Shown piece after piece: positions 7,484 to 15,631 of a DNA stretch of 64,000 bases (positions are counted from its first letter, which is position 1; each line of letters begins with the position of its first letter). This stretch comes from Anaerolineae bacterium (GTDB lineage Bacteria > Chloroflexota > Anaerolineae > Anaerolineales > Anaerolineaceae). Below the pieces are notes generated by a model. It had not been told where the DNA came from. It saw only the letters and a list, made by a program, of their open reading frames with translations, and searched no databases. The DNA is taken from the NCBI GenBank assembly GCA_013314735.1, contig JABUFD010000004.1:124001-188000 (forward strand), read 5' to 3'. Both the position numbers and the translations under genes were made by a program.

Positions 7484-8080
7484 TTATGCTTTTTCCACCT
7501 GCAGGAAATCCAGTTCCACAGGTGTTTCACGGCCGAAGAAGTTCACCATCACGCGAACCTTGGCGCGTTCCATATCGATTGCATCCACAGTGCCACGGAA
7601 ATCGTTGAAGGGGCCATCCACAATCCGCACGCGCTCACCTTCCTTGAAGGTAACCTTGATGTGTGGAGCTTCCGCTTCCATTCGGCGTAAAATTTGCGAT
7701 ACTTCTTCCGGCCGTAGCGGGGTGGGGTCATTACCCATACCCACAAAACCGGTCACACCGGGGGTGTTGCGTACCACATACCATGATTCTTCAGTCAGAA
7801 TCATATTCACCAGGATATAACCCGGGAAAACATGGCGTTCGATCACACGTCGTTTGCCGTCTTTGACTTCGATCTCTTCCTGGGTGGGGATGACCACATC
7901 AAAAATACGGTCTTTCATTCCCATGGTTTCAATGCGTTGTTCCAGGTTATGGCGAACCTTGTTCTCATAGCCGGAATAGCAATGAATGACATACCACTCA
8001 GGATTGTCATTGGCTTTGACGGGTAAGATTGGATTCCCGTCATCATCCAGGGGAATATCATCCTTGTACTGCTCTTTCAT
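7484..8080 (-). CDS. nusG: Transcription termination/antitermination factor NusG
   Basis: 198 residues. A short acidic N-terminal extension (about 1-27) precedes the NGN domain (WYVIHCYSGYENKVRHNLEQR, then VFPGYILVNM and TPGVTGFVG), which contacts RNA polymerase. The C-terminal KOW domain is FKEGERVRIVDGPFNDFRGTV. It lies 25 bases downstream of secE, the canonical secE-nusG pair, upstream of rplK. Confidence 0.97.
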   Translation of the reverse strand: MKEQYKDDIPLDDDGNPILPVKANDNPEWYVIHCYSGYENKVRHNLEQRIETMGMKDRIFDVVIPTQEEIEVKDGKRRVIERHVFPGYILVNMILTEESWYVVRNTPGVTGFVGMGNDPTPLRPEEVSQILRRMEAEAPHIKVTFKEGERVRIVDGPFNDFRGTVDAIDMERAKVRVMVNFFGRETPVELDFLQVEKA

Positions 8081-8105
8081 CGCTGACCTTTCCGTAATAT
8101 ATGCC

Positions 8106-8369
8106 TTATGCCAGGATCAGAGCAAGGAGCTTGGAAAACACAAAGTCAAACAGGCCAAGCACCACACTCATCGCAGCCATCACCAGCAAGACCACCTTGG
8201 TCATCTGGAAGGCTTCCCTGGGGGTGGGCCATACCACTTTGCGCAGTTCGCCCATGGTTTCACGCCACCACTTGGCAATCCCTTTGGCCTTGCGTTTGGT
8301 TTTGGGTTTGTCTTGCGCCTTCGCTTTTTCGGGTGCTTTCGCTTTGGTTAGTTCTTTCTTATCAGCCAC
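8106..8369 (-). CDS. secE: Preprotein translocase subunit SecE
   Basis: 87 residues starting at a GTG with a good GGAGGATCG ribosome-binding site. A charged Lys/Ala-rich N-terminus is followed by the conserved amphipathic segment KWWRETMGELRKVVWPTPREA and one transmembrane helix (VVLLVMAAMSVVLGLFDFVF). SecE clamps SecY in the Sec translocon. It sits directly before nusG and after a terminator, so it seems to begin its own transcription unit. Confidence 0.95.
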   Translation of the reverse strand: MADKKELTKAKAPEKAKAQDKPKTKRKAKGIAKWWRETMGELRKVVWPTPREAFQMTKVVLLVMAAMSVVLGLFDFVFSKLLALILA

Positions 8370-8400
8370 AGGCGATCCTCCAGCAACGGTTTATCTTACT

Positions 8401-8423
8401 ATTATACCTGAATTGAGTTCAGG
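8401..8423 (-). promoter_or_regulatory. Probable secE-nusG promoter with palindromic spacer
   Basis: A TATAAT box (compl. 8406-8401) has no recognisable -35. The 17 bases directly upstream form a palindrome, CCTGAA-N5-TTCAGG (8407-8423), placed where a regulator would act. Promoter function is likely because a terminator lies just upstream; the operator role is inferred. Confidence 0.5.
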
Positions 8424-8442
8424 AACTGTCATCAATAAGGTA

Positions 8443-8467
8443 GAAAACGCCGCCTTATGGGCGGCGT
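8443..8467 (-). terminator. Terminator after tRNA-Trp
   Basis: ACGCCGCC (compl. 8467-8460) pairs with GGCGGCGT (compl. 8454-8447), followed by TTTCT on the minus strand. It separates the tuf-rpmG-tRNA-Trp transcript from secE-nusG. Confidence 0.75.
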
Positions 8468-8483
8468 CCCCATTTTTTGATAC

Positions 8484-8555
8484 AGGCGAGCCAAGAATCG
8501 AACTCGGAACCTCCTGTTTTGGAGACAGGCGCTCTGCCTAATTGAGCTACTCGCC
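8484..8555 (-). tRNA. tRNA-Trp (CCA anticodon)
   Basis: The minus strand folds as a full cloverleaf: acceptor GGCGAGT with a complementary 3' arm, D-arm GCTC...GAGC, anticodon arm CCTGT-CTCCAAA-ACAGG with anticodon CCA, and T-arm with TTCGATT. No CCA is encoded. Its place between rpmG and secE is a common bacterial arrangement. Confidence 0.95.
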
Positions 8556-8564
8556 TACTGTACA

Positions 8565-8593
8565 CGGTCGGGTTCTTCAGGAGAACCCGACCG
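8565..8593 (-). repeat. Strong hairpin between rpmG and tRNA-Trp
   Basis: CGGTCGGGTTCT (8565-8576) and AGAACCCGACCG (8582-8593) form a perfect 12-bp stem. No T-run follows on the minus strand, so it is more likely an RNA-processing or partial termination site between the mRNA and the tRNA. Confidence 0.6.
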
Positions 8594-8604
8594 TTGTTCA
8601 AAAC

Positions 8605-8772
8605 TTATCTGGTTTCCCGATGCATTGTATGGGTCTTGCAGCGAGAACAATATTTTTGCATTTCGATTCGACCAGGGTCATTGCGGCGGTTCTTTTCCGT
8701 GGTGTAATTTCGTTCTTTACACTCGGTGCAAGCCAGGGTGATGACTGGGCGAATACCTTTTTTCTTAGCCAT
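8605..8772 (-). CDS. rpmG: 50S ribosomal protein L33
   Basis: 55 codons plus stop, read directly from the minus strand: it starts [18 protein letters not shown] and continues with [15 protein letters not shown]. The CTEC and CSRC pairs make this a zinc-binding (C+) L33. It lies between tuf and tRNA-Trp, the usual tuf-rpmG-secE-nusG arrangement. An AGGAATT site precedes the start. Confidence 0.95.
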   Translation of the reverse strand: MAKKKGIRPVITLACTECKERNYTTEKNRRNDPGRIEMQKYCSRCKTHTMHRETR

Positions 8773-8831
8773 AATTCCTCGATTCGCAGCCTAGTCGTCT
8801 GAAGGCCGCATCTTCCTATGCTTTCGTCAGG

Positions 8832-10034
8832 TTACGCGATGATCTCGATGATGTTGCCAGCGCCCACGGTCAGGCCGCCTTCGCGGATGGCGAAAGTGGA
8901 GCCTTTTTCCAGGGCCACCGGAACGATCAGTTCCACGGTCATATCGATGTTATCGCCGGGCATCACCATTTCCACACCTTCAGGCAGGTTGATTTCGCCG
9001 GTCACATCCATGGTGCGGATGAAGAACTGCGGACGATATCCGGGGAAGAACGGTTTGTGGCGGCCACCTTCATCGCGGGTCAAAACGTACACCTGGGCGG
9101 TGAATTTGGTGTGCGGGGTGATCGATTTCGGTTTGGCAATCACCATACCGCGTTCGACCTGGTCGCGGGTGATACCGCGCAGCAGCAGGCCCACATTGTC
9201 GCCAGCCTGGCCTTCATCCAGCAGCTTGTGGAACATTTCCACACCGGTGCAGGTGGAGGACATGGTTTCTTCGCGGAGGCCTACGATCTCAACCGGATCA
9301 CCAACATGGACGGTACCGCGATCAATACGACCGGTCACAACAGTGCCGCGGCCTTTGATCGAGAATACATCTTCCACAGACATCATGAAGGGTTTGTCAA
9401 CTTCGCGTTCCGGAGCCGGAATGTAGTTATCAACCGCATCCAGCAGTTCCTTGATGCAGGCATATTCAGGAGCATTCGGATCTGTGCTGGTGGATTCCAG
9501 GGCTTCACGGGCCGAGCCGCGCACGATGGGCAGATCGTCACCGGGGAATTTGTACTCGGTCAGCATTTCGCGCAGTTCCATCTCAACCAGCTCGAGCAGT
9601 TCTTCGTCGGGCATCAAGTCAACTTTGTTGAGGAACACGACAATGCTGGGCACATTCACCTGACGAGCCAGGAGCACGTGCTCACGGGTCTGGGGCATGG
9701 GGCCATCAGTCGCGGCAACCACGAGGATTGCACCATCGACCTGGGCTGCGCCAGTGATCATGTTTTTGATGTAGTCGCGGTGACCAGGCATGTCAACGTG
9801 AGCATAGTGACGGTTTGCTGTCTGATACTCAACGTGAGCAATGTTAATGGTGATACCACGCTCTTTTTCTTCCGGTGCGTTATCGATCTGATCATACGCG
9901 CGGAATTCTGCACCACCGAGCATTGCACAGTACTTGGTGATTGCTGCGGTCAAAGTTGTCTTACCGTGGTCAATGTGACCCATCGTGCCCACGTTAAGGT
10001 GCGGCTTACTTCTGTCAAATTTCTGCTTCGCCAT
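8832..10034 (-). CDS. tuf: Elongation factor Tu
   Basis: 400 residues from the ATG at 10034 (AAGGAGAACAAG upstream). GTPase motifs are complete: GHIDHGKTT (P-loop), DMPGHRDY (G3) and NKVD (G4). Domains 2 and 3 follow, with [13 protein letters not shown], and the C-terminus has [15 protein letters not shown]-Tu delivers aminoacyl-tRNA to the ribosome. It is preceded on the same strand by three tRNA genes and followed by rpmG, so it is probably co-transcribed with the tRNAs, as in the E. coli tufB operon. A 48-codon upstream extension of the frame runs through tRNA-Tyr and tRNA-Thr and is not coding. Confidence 0.98.
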   Translation of the reverse strand: MAKQKFDRSKPHLNVGTMGHIDHGKTTLTAAITKYCAMLGGAEFRAYDQIDNAPEEKERGITINIAHVEYQTANRHYAHVDMPGHRDYIKNMITGAAQVDGAILVVAATDGPMPQTREHVLLARQVNVPSIVVFLNKVDLMPDEELLELVEMELREMLTEYKFPGDDLPIVRGSAREALESTSTDPNAPEYACIKELLDAVDNYIPAPEREVDKPFMMSVEDVFSIKGRGTVVTGRIDRGTVHVGDPVEIVGLREETMSSTCTGVEMFHKLLDEGQAGDNVGLLLRGITRDQVERGMVIAKPKSITPHTKFTAQVYVLTRDEGGRHKPFFPGYRPQFFIRTMDVTGEINLPEGVEMVMPGDNIDMTVELIVPVALEKGSTFAIREGGLTVGAGNIIEIIA

Positions 10035-10108
10035 CTTGTTCTCCTTAGGATAAAAAGAAACTCCCGTTAAAAAATTTTGTCTTTCACTGATTCGCATTCG
10101 GCATAAAG

Positions 10109-10181
10109 AGCCCACAATGGGACTTGAACCCATGACCTCATTCTTACCAAGAATGTGCTCTGCCAACTGAGCTATGTGGGC
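10109..10181 (-). tRNA. tRNA-Thr (GGT anticodon)
   Basis: Minus-strand cloverleaf with acceptor GCCCACA, D-arm GCTC...GAGC, anticodon arm CATTC-TTGGTAA-GAATG (anticodon GGT) and T-arm TTCAAGT. 73 nt, no encoded CCA. It is the last tRNA before tuf. Confidence 0.95.
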
Positions 10182-10194
10182 TTGCCGTAAAAAG

Positions 10195-10278
10195 TGGGCG
10201 GTGAAGGATTCGAACCTCCGAAGGCGCGTCGCCAGCTGATTTACAGTCAGGTCCCTTTGGCCACTTGGGTAACCGCCC
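10195..10278 (-). tRNA. tRNA-Tyr (GTA anticodon)
   Basis: An 84-nt minus-strand cloverleaf with acceptor GGGCGGT, anticodon arm CTGA-CTGTAAA-TCAG (anticodon GTA), and the long variable arm expected of class II bacterial tRNA-Tyr. It lies between the two threonine tRNAs. Confidence 0.95.
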
Positions 10279-10370
10279 ATTTCTTTTTCCGAACGTTGTC
10301 AGTTCGCAAGTGAGATCGCTCCTGTATGCGGATCGATACCGACCAATCTCACTTCCAGACCGACAACCTA

Positions 10371-10443
10371 AGCCGCCGATGGGATTCGAACCCATGACCT
10401 ACCACTTACAAGGCGGTTGCTCTGCCAGCTGAGCTACGGCGGC
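10371..10443 (-). tRNA. tRNA-Thr (TGT anticodon)
   Basis: Minus-strand cloverleaf with acceptor GCCGCCG, D-arm GCTC...GAGC, anticodon arm CCGCC-TTGTAAG-GCGG (anticodon TGT) and T-arm TTCGAAT. It is the first gene after the tandem promoters of the tRNA-tuf unit. Confidence 0.95.
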
Positions 10444-10485
10444 GAAGAAATCTTCGCAATGTTAAGTTTCATTTGTAGCGGACAA

Positions 10486-10591
10486 ATTATATCAAACCAC
10501 CTGTTTTTTTGCAAGGTAATTGCCTTGAACATTGTGGCTGTATGCATCCGCAACGAGGCAGAAGGATAACAAATTTTCCGCCCTTCGTCAA
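10486..10591 (-). promoter_or_regulatory. Tandem promoters of the tRNA-tuf operon
   Basis: Two promoters point at the tRNA genes. The distal one has TTGACG (compl. 10591-10586), a 17-base spacer and TATCCT (compl. 10568-10563); its -35 overlaps the miaB stop. The proximal one has TTGCAA (compl. 10514-10509), 17 bases, and TATAAT (compl. 10491-10486). A CAAGG-N6-CCTTG inverted repeat (about 10512-10527) lies at the proximal -35. Strong tandem promoters fit a stable-RNA/tuf operon. Confidence 0.75.
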
Positions 10592-11931
10592 GCTTTTTCA
10601 GCCGTTTTCCCGCTTTCCACCAATTCGCCCACCAGCGACCACGGCCCTGCCAGGGTCACCCGCACCGGCAGCAGTTTTCCGCGCAAATCGGCTTCACTCT
10701 CGACAAACACCAGCTTGTTGTTCGGGTTACGCCCTTTCCATCGTCCCCGCTGGCGCTCTTCAAACAACACCTCGGTCACTTCACCCAGGTATCGTTGATG
10801 GATCTCGACCGAGATCTGTTCCTGTAGCTCTTCCAGTACGCGGAAGCGTTCCCACTTCTCTTCTTCGCTGACCGTATCCGCCATGCGGGTGGCAGAGACT
10901 GTTCCCTTGCGGGGCGAATACCTTGCCAGATGCATCACATCCAACCGTAATTCTTCGATCAGGCCGACCGTGTGTTCGAATTGCTCGCGGGTCTCGCCAG
11001 GAAAACCCACGATGATGTCATTGCCAAATGAAACCCCTGGAACAAGTGAACGAATGCGCGCAACCAGCTCGCGGTACTGCCCGGCAGTATACCCACGGCG
11101 CATATTCTCCAGTACCTCGTCATCGCCTGACTGCACCGGCACCTCGAAATGCGGCATCACCCTGGGCAATTCCGCCACAGTTCGCATCAGCTCTTCCGTC
11201 ACCCAATTGGGATGTGAAGTGAGGAATCGAATGCGCTCCAGCCCTTCAATCGTATGCAGCATGCGCAGCAATTGGCTCAGGTTGGGCATACCGGGTTGGT
11301 CCTGTCCATAGCGATCCACAATTTGCCCCAGCAGCGTAATTTCTTTCACACCCTGCGAAACCATGGCACGGGTTTCTGACAGAATGTGTTCTGCAGGACG
11401 GCTCTCTTCACCACCGCGGCGCGAGGGGATGATGCAATAGGTACAGGCATTAGAACAGCCATCCATGATCGGCAAAAATGCGGTCACCGCCTGTCCGGCT
11501 TCATCAGCAGGCAGGCGGATGTCACCATCCAGCCAGGCAAACCGCCGGGAAGTTTCGACCTCCTCCAGGTCACGCCCCATCTGTTGATACAGATGGGCGA
11601 TCAATGGCCTGGGGTCTGAGGGTGCGGAAAAAACATCCACAAACGGGAAGCGCTCGTACAGTTCTTTGCGCGGTTTCACCCCCACCATGCAGCCCATCAG
11701 ATTGATCACCAGGGCTGGATTCTTCTTCTTCAGCGATTTTAAGGAAGTCAGCCGCCCAACCGCCTTATCTTCAGCGCTCTGGCGCACCATGCAGGTGTTC
11801 ATCACAATCACGTCTGCCTCTTCCGCCCGGCTGACGTGTTGATAATCCAGGTGCTCCAATGCGGCAGCCACCCGTTGTGAATCTGCCACATTCATCTGGC
11901 AGCCTTCGGTCCATAAGTAATAGGTCTTCAT
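10588..11931 (-). CDS. miaB: tRNA-2-methylthio-N6-dimethylallyladenosine synthase MiaB
   Basis: 447 residues. The N-terminal MTTase domain begins MKTYYLWTEGCQMNVADS (first auxiliary-cluster Cys) with further Cys in VMNTCMVR and NLMGCMVG. The radical-SAM motif is CSNACTYCIIPSRRG, and the C-terminal TRAM domain holds GEVTEVLFEERQRG. It methylthiolates i6A37 of tRNAs, using two 4Fe-4S clusters and SAM. The chosen ATG has no Shine-Dalgarno but a TATAAT box 9 bases upstream, so the mRNA is probably leaderless. It lies upstream of the tRNA-tuf operon on the same strand. Confidence 0.95.
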   Translation of the reverse strand: MKTYYLWTEGCQMNVADSQRVAAALEHLDYQHVSRAEEADVIVMNTCMVRQSAEDKAVGRLTSLKSLKKKNPALVINLMGCMVGVKPRKELYERFPFVDVFSAPSDPRPLIAHLYQQMGRDLEEVETSRRFAWLDGDIRLPADEAGQAVTAFLPIMDGCSNACTYCIIPSRRGGEESRPAEHILSETRAMVSQGVKEITLLGQIVDRYGQDQPGMPNLSQLLRMLHTIEGLERIRFLTSHPNWVTEELMRTVAELPRVMPHFEVPVQSGDDEVLENMRRGYTAGQYRELVARIRSLVPGVSFGNDIIVGFPGETREQFEHTVGLIEELRLDVMHLARYSPRKGTVSATRMADTVSEEEKWERFRVLEELQEQISVEIHQRYLGEVTEVLFEERQRGRWKGRNPNNKLVFVESEADLRGKLLPVRVTLAGPWSLVGELVESGKTAEKA

Positions 11932-12245
11932 TGCCGCGTTATTATACCACTCCCCCACTGGTGTGCACGCAGACGAAGACCAACCTGAATATTTTCACAG
12001 CCAGATGGATTCTGTTTCGATCACCCGCCCCCGGAGGCATCATCAGAGTAACAGGATAGGGTCAATGATACCCCCGATGGTTGGTTTCGAGGTTGTTAAT
12101 ACTATGGTTCACGGCTCATCACAACGGCCTGACTTAATCGCAGCCCGTGTGGATGCAGCGATGGTTTCTGATAAAATGAAAAGCATGAAGCTGATCACAG
12201 CACCATTTATACAAGGTATACCATCCCCTTCCAAAGGAGTATGAT
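11932..12245. other. Intergenic region between miaB and the DegV gene
   Basis: 314 bases between divergent genes. It holds the miaB -10 box at the left and an AAAGGAG ribosome-binding site for the DegV gene at the right. A possible -10 (TAAAAT near 12173) for the latter is weak. No convincing gene or RNA is seen. Confidence 0.5.
11941..11949 (-). promoter_or_regulatory. miaB promoter, apparently leaderless
   Basis: An extended -10 element, TGGTATAAT (compl. 11949-11941), ends 9 bases before the miaB ATG. Transcription would start within about 3 bases of the start codon, and no ribosome-binding site is present. Confidence 0.65.
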
Positions 12246-13103
12246 ATGTTCAATATTCTGACTGACAGCTGTAACGACCTCTCCCCATCGCTGATTGCCG
12301 AACATGGAATCCATGTTATCCCGCTTTCGGTGTTTGCCGGTGGGAAAGTGTACAAAGACGGTGTGGATATTGACAACCAGTTGCTCTACCGGCTGGTTGA
12401 GACAACCGGCGAATTGCCCAAAACCTCGGCGATCTCAGCCGGAGAGTTCGAAGTGTTCTTTGAAAAATTGGCTGGTCCCATCTTGTATATCGGCATTGGC
12501 TCATCGCTCTCTGCCACCCATAACAGTGCCCTGATGGCGGCAGCCAACTTTCCCAAACGCGACATCCGCGTCATCGATTCTCTCAACCTGTCTTCCGCCA
12601 TCGGTCATCTGGTCCTGCGTGCCGCACAACTGCGTAAGGAGGGTAAAACGCTGGATGAGGTTGAAGCTGATGTGCGTGCCATGGTACCCAGAGTGTATGC
12701 TTCTTTCATGGTGGAAAAGCTCGATTACCTGTACCTTGGCGGCCGCTGCACCGCCTTGCAGTCATTTTTTGGCAGCATGTTAAAAATTCGACCGATCATT
12801 TATGTCAAAAGTGACGGAACCATGGACGTCCTTGAAAACACACGCGGCACACGCCGGCGCGGCCTGAACGCGATGCTGAAACGGATGGATGACCGCCTTG
12901 CAGAGATCGATCCCCACCGGGTTTTCATTACGCACTCCGGCGGAGATGGCATCGAGCAGGATGTGGATTACCTGCGCGAGGAACTGCGCAAACGAATTTC
13001 CTTTGACCATATAGAGGTGACCACTGCCGGCTGCACCATATCGAGCCACTGCGGGCCGTTGACCATCGGCATTTTGTACACCTTTAAACCGCAGGCAGGT
13101 TGA
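12246..13103 (+). CDS. DegV family fatty-acid-binding protein
   Basis: 285 residues; AAAGGAG lies 5 bases before the ATG. The N-terminus FNILTDSCNDLSPSL and the segment KTSAISAGEFEVFFEKL match DegV, whose Thr/Ser contacts the fatty-acid carboxylate. YLGGRC and the C-terminal GCTISSHCGPLTIGILY are further family marks. DegV/FakB proteins hand fatty acids to a FakA kinase; no FakA is in this window. The stop overlaps the next start by one base (TGATG). Confidence 0.9.
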   Translation: MFNILTDSCNDLSPSLIAEHGIHVIPLSVFAGGKVYKDGVDIDNQLLYRLVETTGELPKTSAISAGEFEVFFEKLAGPILYIGIGSSLSATHNSALMAAANFPKRDIRVIDSLNLSSAIGHLVLRAAQLRKEGKTLDEVEADVRAMVPRVYASFMVEKLDYLYLGGRCTALQSFFGSMLKIRPIIYVKSDGTMDVLENTRGTRRRGLNAMLKRMDDRLAEIDPHRVFITHSGGDGIEQDVDYLREELRKRISFDHIEVTTAGCTISSHCGPLTIGILYTFKPQAG

Positions 13104-13666
13104 TGCGGATGCTCAAAAAAATCGTGGTCGCATCTAAAAATCCTGTCAAACAGCAGGCAGCCTTACGGGCTTTCACACGGGCTTTCCCCGGAGATGAATT
13201 TTCTCTACATTCCTGTTCTGTGCCTTCCGGGGTGAGAGATCAACCGATGAGCAGCATGGAAACGTACCAGGGCGCCCATAACCGGGTGCAGGCCGCCCGG
13301 CAGGTGCTGCCGGCGGCAGATTTCTGGTTGGGAATCGAAGGGGGTGTGGAAAAAGAACTGGGGTCCATATTCAGCTTCGCCTGGGTATGTATCTATGGCG
13401 CTGAGAGATGGGGACAGGCACGTTCTGGCACGTTTGCCCTGCCAGAAGCGATTGTCGAATTGGTACGCCAGGGCAAAGAGTTAGGGGAAGCGGATGATAT
13501 CGTTTTCCAACGCAGCAATTCCAAGCAAAGCAACGGCGCGGTTGGTCTGCTGACCAATGACCGCATGAACCGAACCGAATTATATGAACACGCGATTCTG
13601 CTGGCATTGATCCCGTATCTGCAGCCAGCATTTCTGAATCAAACACAAGGAGCAAACCAGCGATGA
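13103..13666 (+). CDS. Inosine/xanthosine triphosphatase (YjjX/DUF84 family)
   Basis: 187 residues from the ATG that overlaps the DegV stop. IVVASKNPVKQQAALRAF, SGVRDQPMSSMET and FWLGIEGGVEKE are signature parts of the NTPase that hydrolyses ITP and XTP to keep them out of nucleic acid. DRMNRTELYEHAILLALIPY at the C-terminus also fits. It is the middle gene of a tight three-gene run; its stop overlaps the next start by 4 bases (ATGA). Confidence 0.85.
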   Translation: MRMLKKIVVASKNPVKQQAALRAFTRAFPGDEFSLHSCSVPSGVRDQPMSSMETYQGAHNRVQAARQVLPAADFWLGIEGGVEKELGSIFSFAWVCIYGAERWGQARSGTFALPEAIVELVRQGKELGEADDIVFQRSNSKQSNGAVGLLTNDRMNRTELYEHAILLALIPYLQPAFLNQTQGANQR

Positions 13667-14661
13667 AACCCGAATTGAAAGTGTGCGTCAGCAGTCAGAC
13701 CTCCCTCGAGGCCTCCACCGTTTCTTTGTTACGGCCGCTGCTGGATGCCAATGTGACCATGATTGATGGCGATGCCGTCCAGAGCTGTCATGATTACCAT
13801 GTCCTCATCAACGGCGATCCACGCCGGGAAGACCTTACCGCCAGCCCGGCCCTTCGCCATGTGATCATGCCCTGGGCTGGCGTCAGCCCGCGCCTGCGGG
13901 AATTGTTAAAGGAATTTCCATCCATCAGCCTGCACAATTCACATCACAACGCCGTCACTACCGGCGAGATGGCAGTGGCACTGCTGATGGCTGCCGCACG
14001 TCAGATTCCACCGGTCGACCGCAAAATGCACCAACTCGACTGGTCGCCACGGGAACACAGCGACCAGATCAATTATGTCCTGTGGGGGCAAACCGCCTTG
14101 ATCCTCGGGTTCGGCGCAATCGGTCAGCATGTCGGCGGGGTTTGCCAGGCATTGGGTATGGAGGTGATCGGAATACGCCGGGATGCAACCAAACCGATTG
14201 AACCCGGTTTAAAAGCCGAAGTGTACACCCCGGACAAGTTGAACCAGGTGCTGCCCCGCACCAATGTCCTGATCATTACCATGCCCCATACTGATGAAAC
14301 CATGGGGATGATCGGGCGGGAACAATTCGCGCTCATGCCGGACGACAGCCTGCTGGTGAATGTCGGGCGTGGTGCGGTGGTCGACCAGTTTGCACTTTAC
14401 GAAGCCCTGACCAATGGGAAACTGCGTGCAGCCGGGATAGATGTGTGGTATCACTACCCCGCCCATGGAGTGCAATCCTGCCTGCCAGCAGATGCCCCAC
14501 TGCATGAACTGGAGAACGTGGTGATGAGCCCTCACCGCGGCGGTGCCGGCGGAACCGGGCAGGCAGAGCACCTGCGTGCCCGTGAAATGGCGAAAATGCT
14601 CAACGCTGCGGCACGCGGTGAAGCAATGCCCAACCGGGTGAACCTGGACCTGGGTTATTGA
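13663..14661 (+). CDS. D-2-hydroxyacid dehydrogenase family protein
   Basis: 332 residues; AAGGAG lies about 10 bases upstream. The NAD-binding Rossmann motif is GFGAIGQHVG (near residue 149), followed by VNVGRGAVVD with the substrate-binding Arg, AAGIDVW near the catalytic Glu position, and SPHRGG with the catalytic His. The family reduces 2-oxoacids or oxidises D-2-hydroxyacids with NAD(H). The exact substrate cannot be told. It is coupled to the NTPase gene by an ATGA overlap. Confidence 0.88.
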   Translation: MKPELKVCVSSQTSLEASTVSLLRPLLDANVTMIDGDAVQSCHDYHVLINGDPRREDLTASPALRHVIMPWAGVSPRLRELLKEFPSISLHNSHHNAVTTGEMAVALLMAAARQIPPVDRKMHQLDWSPREHSDQINYVLWGQTALILGFGAIGQHVGGVCQALGMEVIGIRRDATKPIEPGLKAEVYTPDKLNQVLPRTNVLIITMPHTDETMGMIGREQFALMPDDSLLVNVGRGAVVDQFALYEALTNGKLRAAGIDVWYHYPAHGVQSCLPADAPLHELENVVMSPHRGGAGGTGQAEHLRAREMAKMLNAAARGEAMPNRVNLDLGY

Positions 14662-14752
14662 TCCGCCTCTGATTTTTGCATCCTGCTTTTGCCGGTGGTT
14701 CCTGTATAATAAAGATATCTCAATCGACATCTAGACAAGGGATGGGTCGTCC

Positions 14753-15622
14753 ATGATCATCGTCAGTTATCAGCAGGCAAAGTCGTTTTTATCTGTCATG
14801 CAGGAAATCCTGGAGGAAAATGAAAGCGCCAACAGCCTGATGCTGGGTGTTTCTATGAGCGTTAGAGATCAACCGGAACTTTTCACATCTCCAGTTTACC
14901 TGCGCACCACCCATAATACAGACGGTCTGCTGGCTGCCGCCGTGCAGACGCCGCCCAAAGCCCTGCTGCTCTACAATGACCGTCCGGGCAGTGCCGGCGA
15001 TTCCTTGTGGATGTTCGCCGCCGACCTGAGTCAGAATCACTGGAATCCATCAGGTGTGCTGGCTGAATGCGATCTCGCTGATCGATTTGCGCATTACTGG
15101 TCGGTTGTCACCGGCACCCAAACCCGCCTTGCCATCCGTGAACGGCTGTATGAATGCAATGAGGTCCGTTACCAACCCGAAGCCAGCGGCAGCTTGCGCG
15201 AACCGGCACCGGAAGAATTCCCGCTCCTGGTGGAATGGGCACAGGGAATGGAAACTGAATTGGGCCTGCCTGAGGCTGGCGCCAACACAAAGGGACGTAT
15301 CAAGCACCTGGTGCAGGCAAAATCGTGTTTCGTCTGGGCCGATGGTACCCATCCAGTCAGCATGGTGTTGAAAACACGCCCCACACGTCATACAATATCG
15401 ATCAGCGGTGTGTATACCCCCCCCAGCCTGCGCAACCGCGGTTATGCCAGCGCAGCCGTCAGTGCCCTGACGCGGCGTTTGCTGGAATCGGGATACCGTA
15501 ATTGCAACCTGTTCACGGACCTGAGCAATCCAACTTCAAACGCCATTTATCAACGTATCGGGTACATCCCGGTGATGGATTACAACTACCACCAATTCAC
15601 GCAGTTACCACTAGAGCAATAA
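14753..15622 (+). CDS. GNAT family N-acetyltransferase, two-domain
   Basis: 289 residues. The C-terminal half (about 145-289) is a GNAT domain with the acetyl-CoA loop SLRNRGYASAAVSAL and the end NAIYQRIGYIPVMDYNYH. The N-terminal 140 residues resemble a degenerate second acetyltransferase-like lobe. A TATAAT box (14708-14713) lies 40 bases upstream, with AAGGGATGGG as a possible ribosome site. The acceptor substrate is unknown. It ends 9 bases before the esterase gene, so the two probably form an operon. Confidence 0.82.
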   Translation: MIIVSYQQAKSFLSVMQEILEENESANSLMLGVSMSVRDQPELFTSPVYLRTTHNTDGLLAAAVQTPPKALLLYNDRPGSAGDSLWMFAADLSQNHWNPSGVLAECDLADRFAHYWSVVTGTQTRLAIRERLYECNEVRYQPEASGSLREPAPEEFPLLVEWAQGMETELGLPEAGANTKGRIKHLVQAKSCFVWADGTHPVSMVLKTRPTRHTISISGVYTPPSLRNRGYASAAVSALTRRLLESGYRNCNLFTDLSNPTSNAIYQRIGYIPVMDYNYHQFTQLPLEQ

Positions 15623-15631
15623 CAGGAAATC

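Noticed and set aside
9057-10070. 337-codon open frame on the plus strand
   Set aside because: It is antisense to tuf, with composition set by the opposite strand; EF-Tu on the minus strand is certain.
10035-10280. In-frame extension upstream of tuf
   Set aside because: It runs through tRNA-Thr and tRNA-Tyr and lies before the strong ribosome site of the ATG at 10034.
11963-12244. 93-codon open frame before the DegV gene
   Set aside because: No ribosome-binding site, no recognisable protein pattern, and it runs through the promoter region of its neighbour.
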